Assembly (NCBI GenBank): GCA_910578745.1
Contig: CAJTSN010000031.1
Coordinates: 1-19,308 of the forward strand
Origin: an uncultured Bacilli bacterium
GTDB lineage: Bacteria; Bacillota_I; Bacilli_A; RF39; UBA660
Length of the DNA stretch: 19,308 bases
Direction: 5' to 3'
This document shows positions 15,764 through 19,308 of the stretch, piece by piece. The notes under the pieces were generated by a model. That model was not told where the DNA came from. It was given only the letters and a program-made list of their open reading frames with translations, and did no database searches. Both the position numbers and the translations under genes were made by a program. Each line of letters begins with the position of its first letter. Within the stretch, counting starts at the first letter, position 1.

Positions 15764-15819
15764 ATACATATTCTATTCTTAATCATTGACAAAAGAATGG
15801 AATATGTATATAATATACA
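15764..15819 (+). promoter_or_regulatory. Consensus promoter embedded in two nested inverted repeats (operator-like)
   Basis: Perfect TTGACA (15786-15791) and TATAAT (15809-15814) are 17 bases apart. A 17-bp inverted repeat (15764-15780 with 15793-15809, one T-G mismatch, 12-base spacer) places the -35 in its centre. A second palindrome, tgtata-taa-tataca at 15805-15819, contains the whole -10. The arms cover the -35/-10 spacer. With both promoter boxes inside dyads, control by a dimeric regulator is likely; which regulator is unknown. There is no T tract after the arms, so it is not a terminator. Confidence 0.75.
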
Positions 15820-15862
15820 ACATATTTTACAGAGTGTATTTTTGTAGAAGGGGGAGGTATTT

Positions 15863-17596
15863 ATGTATACCAACGAAAATCGATTTTCATTTAGAAATGT
15901 CATTTTTCAATTTTTGTTTGTAGCATTGTTTGTTTTTATCTTACTGTGCTTATTTCCAACAAAAGATTATGTAAATGATGTAAAATCAGAACTATTAGCA
16001 GGAAGTGGGGAGTCAACGAAGCAAGATAAGACTTCCACATTAGTGACAAGTGCTATTTTTAATCAAAATATTACAACAATGAAAGAAGCTTCTATTGCTT
16101 ATTTTACACTTCCTCGTTTACCAGAAAAAAAAGGGGATTATGTAAAACTAACCCTAGAGGAAATGCTAAAAGAACATTTGCTTGTTTCACCACTTGATGA
16201 ACAGGGAAATATATGCGATGTGGAAAAATCATATGTTGAAATAACAAAAGAAAGTGAAGAATTTGTTTTAAAAGTAAACTTAAAATGTGGTTCAGAAGAA
16301 GATTATATTTTAGTTCACTTAGGATGTTATGATTATTGCCAAGGTACTGTTTGTGAGTCAAAAACGCCAACGAGTACACCTCAAAAGAATCCTACACCAG
16401 ATTCTAAACCAGATCCAAAGCCTATTCCAGTACCAAAGCCAGATCCAAAACCATCGATTCGTTATCAATATGAGTATAAATTAAATGGAAAGTGGTCTGA
16501 TTGGTCAAAATGGTCTGATTGGTCAAAAGAGGCAGTAACAAGTTCAACAAGTAAAGAAGTAGAGTCTGAAGAACGCATAGAAGGTGAAAGAAAAGAAACG
16601 GTTTCTGCCACTAAAAAAGTGACTTATACATGTCCAAGCGGATATACACAAAGTGCTACTGATTCGTCTAAATGTATAAAAGCTTCAGAAAAAATTGTAA
16701 CGGCAAAAGTAACAAAAAGATATTCTTGTCCATCAGGATTTACATATAGTGGTGGTATGTGTAAAAAGGGATATAGAAAAACCGTTGATGCACAAAGAAA
16801 AGTAACTTATACATGCCCATCAGGCTATATTATTTCAGGAGATATATGTTATAAGCAGACAACAACTACGATTGATGCAGCAAAAATTATTAAATACTCT
16901 TGTGAGGAAGGGTATGTGCTTGAGGGTACATCTTGTACAAGAACGGTAACAACAATAACAAGACAGACATTTACATCAGAAAGAAGTGGCTCAAATTATA
17001 AATTGGTTTCAGTGGATACTCGTTCTGCTTGTACAGGTTGCGCATACATTACTTACTGGACTTATGATGTAACAACTACAGAGAAAAAGAGTAAAGCAGC
17101 ACAGGCCGATGTTTCTTATAAATGTCCATCTTCAGATTATAAAGTCGTAAATACTTCAAAATGTGTGAAGGTGACCGATACCAAAAAACCACCAACAAAA
17201 ACATATGGCAATTGGTATTGTCCAAGTGGCTATAATCAAAATGGTCAAAAATGTACAAAAGATGTCATTACAGAATTGCACCCAGATGTAAGCATTCGTT
17301 ATTCTTGTGAAAGTGGATATGATTTAGTAGAAGGAAGATGTGTAAAAGGATATATTGACACAAAAGATAAGATTGCAAAATATACTTATACCTGTCCATC
17401 TAGTGAATATACTTTTAACGAAGATAATAAGACATGTACTCGAATAATACAAGGACAAAAGGTTCGTTATTATCGTTATAGAACAAGAACTTATCTTCCA
17501 GGAGATATACAATGGCGCGATACAAAAACAGATCAAACTTTGTTATCAAAAGGATATTATTTAACAGGAAATAAACGTGTTAAATCTACAAAATAG
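15863..17596 (+). CDS. Cysteine-rich repeat surface protein, function unknown
   Basis: The 577-residue protein has a short basic N-terminus and one membrane helix (~12-31), then an outside domain (~36-165) with five cysteines (118, 142, 155, 159, 164; CDV, LKCGS, GCYDYC). A Pro/Lys linker follows (~167-198, PKPDPKP repeats), then a Trp-rich segment with the duplicated WSDWSK (211-222). Residues ~250-530 hold eight modules of 30-60 residues, each with a paired cysteine in the pattern YxCPSGYxxxxxxC (pairs 257/271, 289/300, 318/329, 347/358, 421/434, 453/464, 482/493, 511/525), plus a CTGC insert at 390-393. The C-terminal ~50 residues are Tyr/Arg-rich (YYRYRTRTY). No LPXTG or other wall anchor is seen, so the N-terminal helix is the anchor. 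RBS gggggagg at 15849-15856. I recall similar proteins from uncultured gut Firmicutes but know no function; adhesion is plausible. Confidence 0.85.
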   Translation: MYTNENRFSFRNVIFQFLFVALFVFILLCLFPTKDYVNDVKSELLAGSGESTKQDKTSTLVTSAIFNQNITTMKEASIAYFTLPRLPEKKGDYVKLTLEEMLKEHLLVSPLDEQGNICDVEKSYVEITKESEEFVLKVNLKCGSEEDYILVHLGCYDYCQGTVCESKTPTSTPQKNPTPDSKPDPKPIPVPKPDPKPSIRYQYEYKLNGKWSDWSKWSDWSKEAVTSSTSKEVESEERIEGERKETVSATKKVTYTCPSGYTQSATDSSKCIKASEKIVTAKVTKRYSCPSGFTYSGGMCKKGYRKTVDAQRKVTYTCPSGYIISGDICYKQTTTTIDAAKIIKYSCEEGYVLEGTSCTRTVTTITRQTFTSERSGSNYKLVSVDTRSACTGCAYITYWTYDVTTTEKKSKAAQADVSYKCPSSDYKVVNTSKCVKVTDTKKPPTKTYGNWYCPSGYNQNGQKCTKDVITELHPDVSIRYSCESGYDLVEGRCVKGYIDTKDKIAKYTYTCPSSEYTFNEDNKTCTRIIQGQKVRYYRYRTRTYLPGDIQWRDTKTDQTLLSKGYYLTGNKRVKSTK

Positions 17597-17617
17597 ACTT
17601 GAACAGTCTATTTTTTT
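17591..17617 (+). terminator. Rho-independent terminator of the cysteine-rich protein gene
   Basis: A 9-bp perfect stem aaatagact (17591-17599) and agtctattt (17605-17613), loop tgaac, runs into seven Ts. The stop codon (17594-17596) lies inside the left arm. Confidence 0.9.
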
Positions 17618-17622
17618 GTTGT

Positions 17623-17651
17623 TTGACTAGATGAGAGTGATATGCTATAAT
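17623..17651 (+). promoter_or_regulatory. Promoter of the M23 endopeptidase gene
   Basis: TTGACT (17623-17628) and TATAAT (17646-17651) are 17 bases apart with an extended -10 TG (17643-17644). Transcription would start near 17658, which excludes the ATG at 17657 and supports the ATG at 17675. Confidence 0.85.
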
Positions 17652-17674
17652 CATATATGATATATGGTGATGTT

Positions 17675-19174
17675 ATGAAAAAAGCAATTGGTATTTTTCT
17701 TTTATTTGTTTTGTTTATAGGAACTTGTCTTTTTAAAACAAGTCATCGTGTTGTTGCAGAACCTAAAGTATACTATCAGGTCTATTTAGAAGGAGAAGCA
17801 ATAGGTGTTATTGAATCAAAGCAGGCTTTAGAAAAATACATTAATGAAAAAAATGAAGATTATAAAGAAGAATTTGGAGTTGACACGATCTATTCTCCTA
17901 ATGGATTAGATGTTGAAAAAATATTGACTTATGCAGGAGATGTTTCTTCTATTGAAGATATCTATAATAAAATCGTTGATAGAAAACCATTTACGATTTC
18001 TGGATACCAGTTTACTTTGGTATCTACGGTTACAGAAGAAAAAGAAAACAGTGATTTGGAAGAAAAACAAAGAACAATTAAAATTTATACAACCAAAGAA
18101 GAAACATTCAAAGATGCAGTAGAAAATATAATTGAGATTTTTGTAGGTGAAGAAGAATATAAGGCTTATATGGAAAAAACACAGTCTAAAATTGTTACGA
18201 CAGGTACATACATCGATAATATTTATTTAAATGATGATGTAACAATTAAAACGGTGAAGATTCCAGTAAATGAAACTATTTATACAGATGCCCAGTCTTT
18301 AGCGCAATATTTGCTATTTGGTACAGTCGAAAAACAAAAAAATTATACAGTCAAAGTTGGAGATACAATTGAAACTGTTGCATTTAACAATAAGATTAGT
18401 GTGCAAGAGTTTCTTATTTCAAATCCTTCATTTACTTCTATAAATGCTCTATTGTTCCCCGGACAAGAAGTTGTGATTGGTGAAACTTTCCCACAAGTGA
18501 ATGTTGTGGTAGAGACTTCTGTTGTAGAAGATCAAACAAAGAAGTATCCAACCAATATCCAATATGACTCAAATTTACAAAAAGGATATACAGAAGTAAA
18601 ACAAAAGGGTGTAAATGGAGTAGAAAGAGTGAGTCGAAAAGTAAAAACGATAAATGGAACGGTTGCTTATATGAAACCAGAAAGTAATATTGAACTGAAA
18701 GCAGCGATTCCAGAAATTGTTGTATATGGACAGAAGGTTATTCCAAATGTAGGTATCACTGGAAATTGGTACTGGCCGACGAAAAGTGGTTATCGGTTGA
18801 CTTCTTATTATGGATGGCGTTCCAATCCATTTGGAGGAGGCCGTGAATTCCATACAGGACTTGACATATCAGGTACAGGATATGGCTCACCTGTATATGC
18901 TTCTAATAATGGAACGGTTATTGTATCAGCAAGACATTGGTCATATGGGGAATATATTGTTATAAATCATAATAATGGTTATTATACTTTATATGCACAT
19001 ATGTCAAAGAGAAATAAGTTTGTTGGAGATGTCGTAGCTCGTGGGGAAACGATAGGGTTAGTCGGTCAAACGGGTAGTGCAACAGGACCACACTTACACT
19101 TTGAAGTTTGGAAGGGTGGACCACCATTTACGGGAACAAGACTAAATCCGCAATCACTAAAGTATTATTATTAA
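17675..19174 (+). CDS. Secreted LysM-G5-M23 cell-wall endopeptidase
   Basis: The 499-residue protein (start at 17675 because the ATG at 17657 lies at the transcription start) has a signal peptide or anchor at ~3-29. Residues ~30-215 form an N-terminal domain I cannot name. A LysM domain (~223-269, YTVKVGDTIETVAFNNKISV) binds peptidoglycan, and a G5 domain follows (~279-353, YDSNLQKGYTEVKQKGVNG). The M23 (LytM/lysostaphin-type) zinc endopeptidase domain is at ~364-495. It keeps its metal and catalytic residues: His393 and Asp397 in FHTGLDISG, His442 in YAHMS, and His473/His475 in GPHLHFEVW. It should cleave peptide cross-bridges in the wall during growth, division or insertion of surface structures. 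It has its own promoter and terminator. Weak RBS ggtgatg. Confidence 0.92.
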   Translation: MKKAIGIFLLFVLFIGTCLFKTSHRVVAEPKVYYQVYLEGEAIGVIESKQALEKYINEKNEDYKEEFGVDTIYSPNGLDVEKILTYAGDVSSIEDIYNKIVDRKPFTISGYQFTLVSTVTEEKENSDLEEKQRTIKIYTTKEETFKDAVENIIEIFVGEEEYKAYMEKTQSKIVTTGTYIDNIYLNDDVTIKTVKIPVNETIYTDAQSLAQYLLFGTVEKQKNYTVKVGDTIETVAFNNKISVQEFLISNPSFTSINALLFPGQEVVIGETFPQVNVVVETSVVEDQTKKYPTNIQYDSNLQKGYTEVKQKGVNGVERVSRKVKTINGTVAYMKPESNIELKAAIPEIVVYGQKVIPNVGITGNWYWPTKSGYRLTSYYGWRSNPFGGGREFHTGLDISGTGYGSPVYASNNGTVIVSARHWSYGEYIVINHNNGYYTLYAHMSKRNKFVGDVVARGETIGLVGQTGSATGPHLHFEVWKGGPPFTGTRLNPQSLKYYY

Positions 19175-19233
19175 TAGAAAAATATTTGAACAATACTTAT
19201 TGTGGCGTTCTCTTTCTTGATTAAATGAATGTT

Positions 19234-19260
19234 AAGTAGGAAATAATCCTACTTTTTTTT
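19234..19260 (+). terminator. Rho-independent terminator after the M23 gene
   Basis: An 8-bp stem aagtagga (19234-19241) and tcctactt (19247-19254), loop aataa, is followed by a T tract to 19260. Between the stop codon and this hairpin there is also a small 6-bp dyad (acaata-ct-tattgt, 19190-19203). Nothing further is readable to the window end. Confidence 0.88.
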
Positions 19261-19308
19261 TGAATCTTTTTTTGGTGACAATATACTATGTGCAAAATCT
19301 CCATCATC

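Noticed and set aside
19261..19308. Start of a further gene or promoter at the window end
   Set aside because: A TATACT-like hexamer is present, but there is no -35, RBS or open frame long enough to support a call.

Overview
The window is AT-rich DNA from a low-GC Gram-positive-type (Bacillota) bacterium. The signs are AGGAGG-type ribosome binding sites, TTGACA/TATAAT promoters with 17-base spacing, a LexA of the Gram-positive kind, and a Tad locus with no outer-membrane secretin gene. TGA is used as a stop (end of the tadB-like gene) and a cell-wall gene (murC) is present, so this is a walled organism using the standard code. The style of the surface proteins recalls uncultured gut Bacilli/RF39-like lineages, but that placement is an inference.

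Layout. (1) Bases 2-625 hold the 3' end of a repeat-containing, beta-rich surface or tail-like protein, closed by a terminator. (2) Bases 654-1345 hold no intact gene, only a decayed coding remnant with shifts in all three frames, a terminator hairpin and a strong promoter. (3) Bases 1346-9022 look like one co-directional operon with very short gaps or overlaps: two TadE/TadF-like pseudopilins, a TadZ/CpaE-like ATPase, the TadA/CpaF motor ATPase, TadB- and TadC-like platform proteins, then murC, a zinc-ribbon membrane protein and a small membrane protein. It ends at a bidirectional terminator shared with the convergent lexA. (4) lexA (minus strand) has a promoter overlapped by an SOS-box-like palindrome; a divergent transketolase gene follows. 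(5) Bases 12007-19174 hold three large surface/envelope genes, each with its own promoter: a 1214-residue membrane protein with helical and acidic repeats, a 577-residue cysteine-rich repeat protein, and a LysM-G5-M23 cell-wall endopeptidase.

How they may work together. The Tad genes encode the cytoplasmic and membrane machine for a Flp/Tad-type pilus or a competence-like fibre. No major Flp pilin or prepilin peptidase is visible, so those must lie elsewhere. The TadB-like protein carries an unusual N-terminal Ig-like domain that topology places outside the cell without a signal peptide. The murC, zinc-ribbon and small membrane genes look co-transcribed with the pilus genes. The three downstream surface genes are separate transcription units that suggest an elaborate cell surface. 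The cysteine-rich gene's promoter sits inside two nested inverted repeats that look like an operator.

No rRNA, tRNA, CRISPR array, insertion sequence or recognisable riboswitch was seen.
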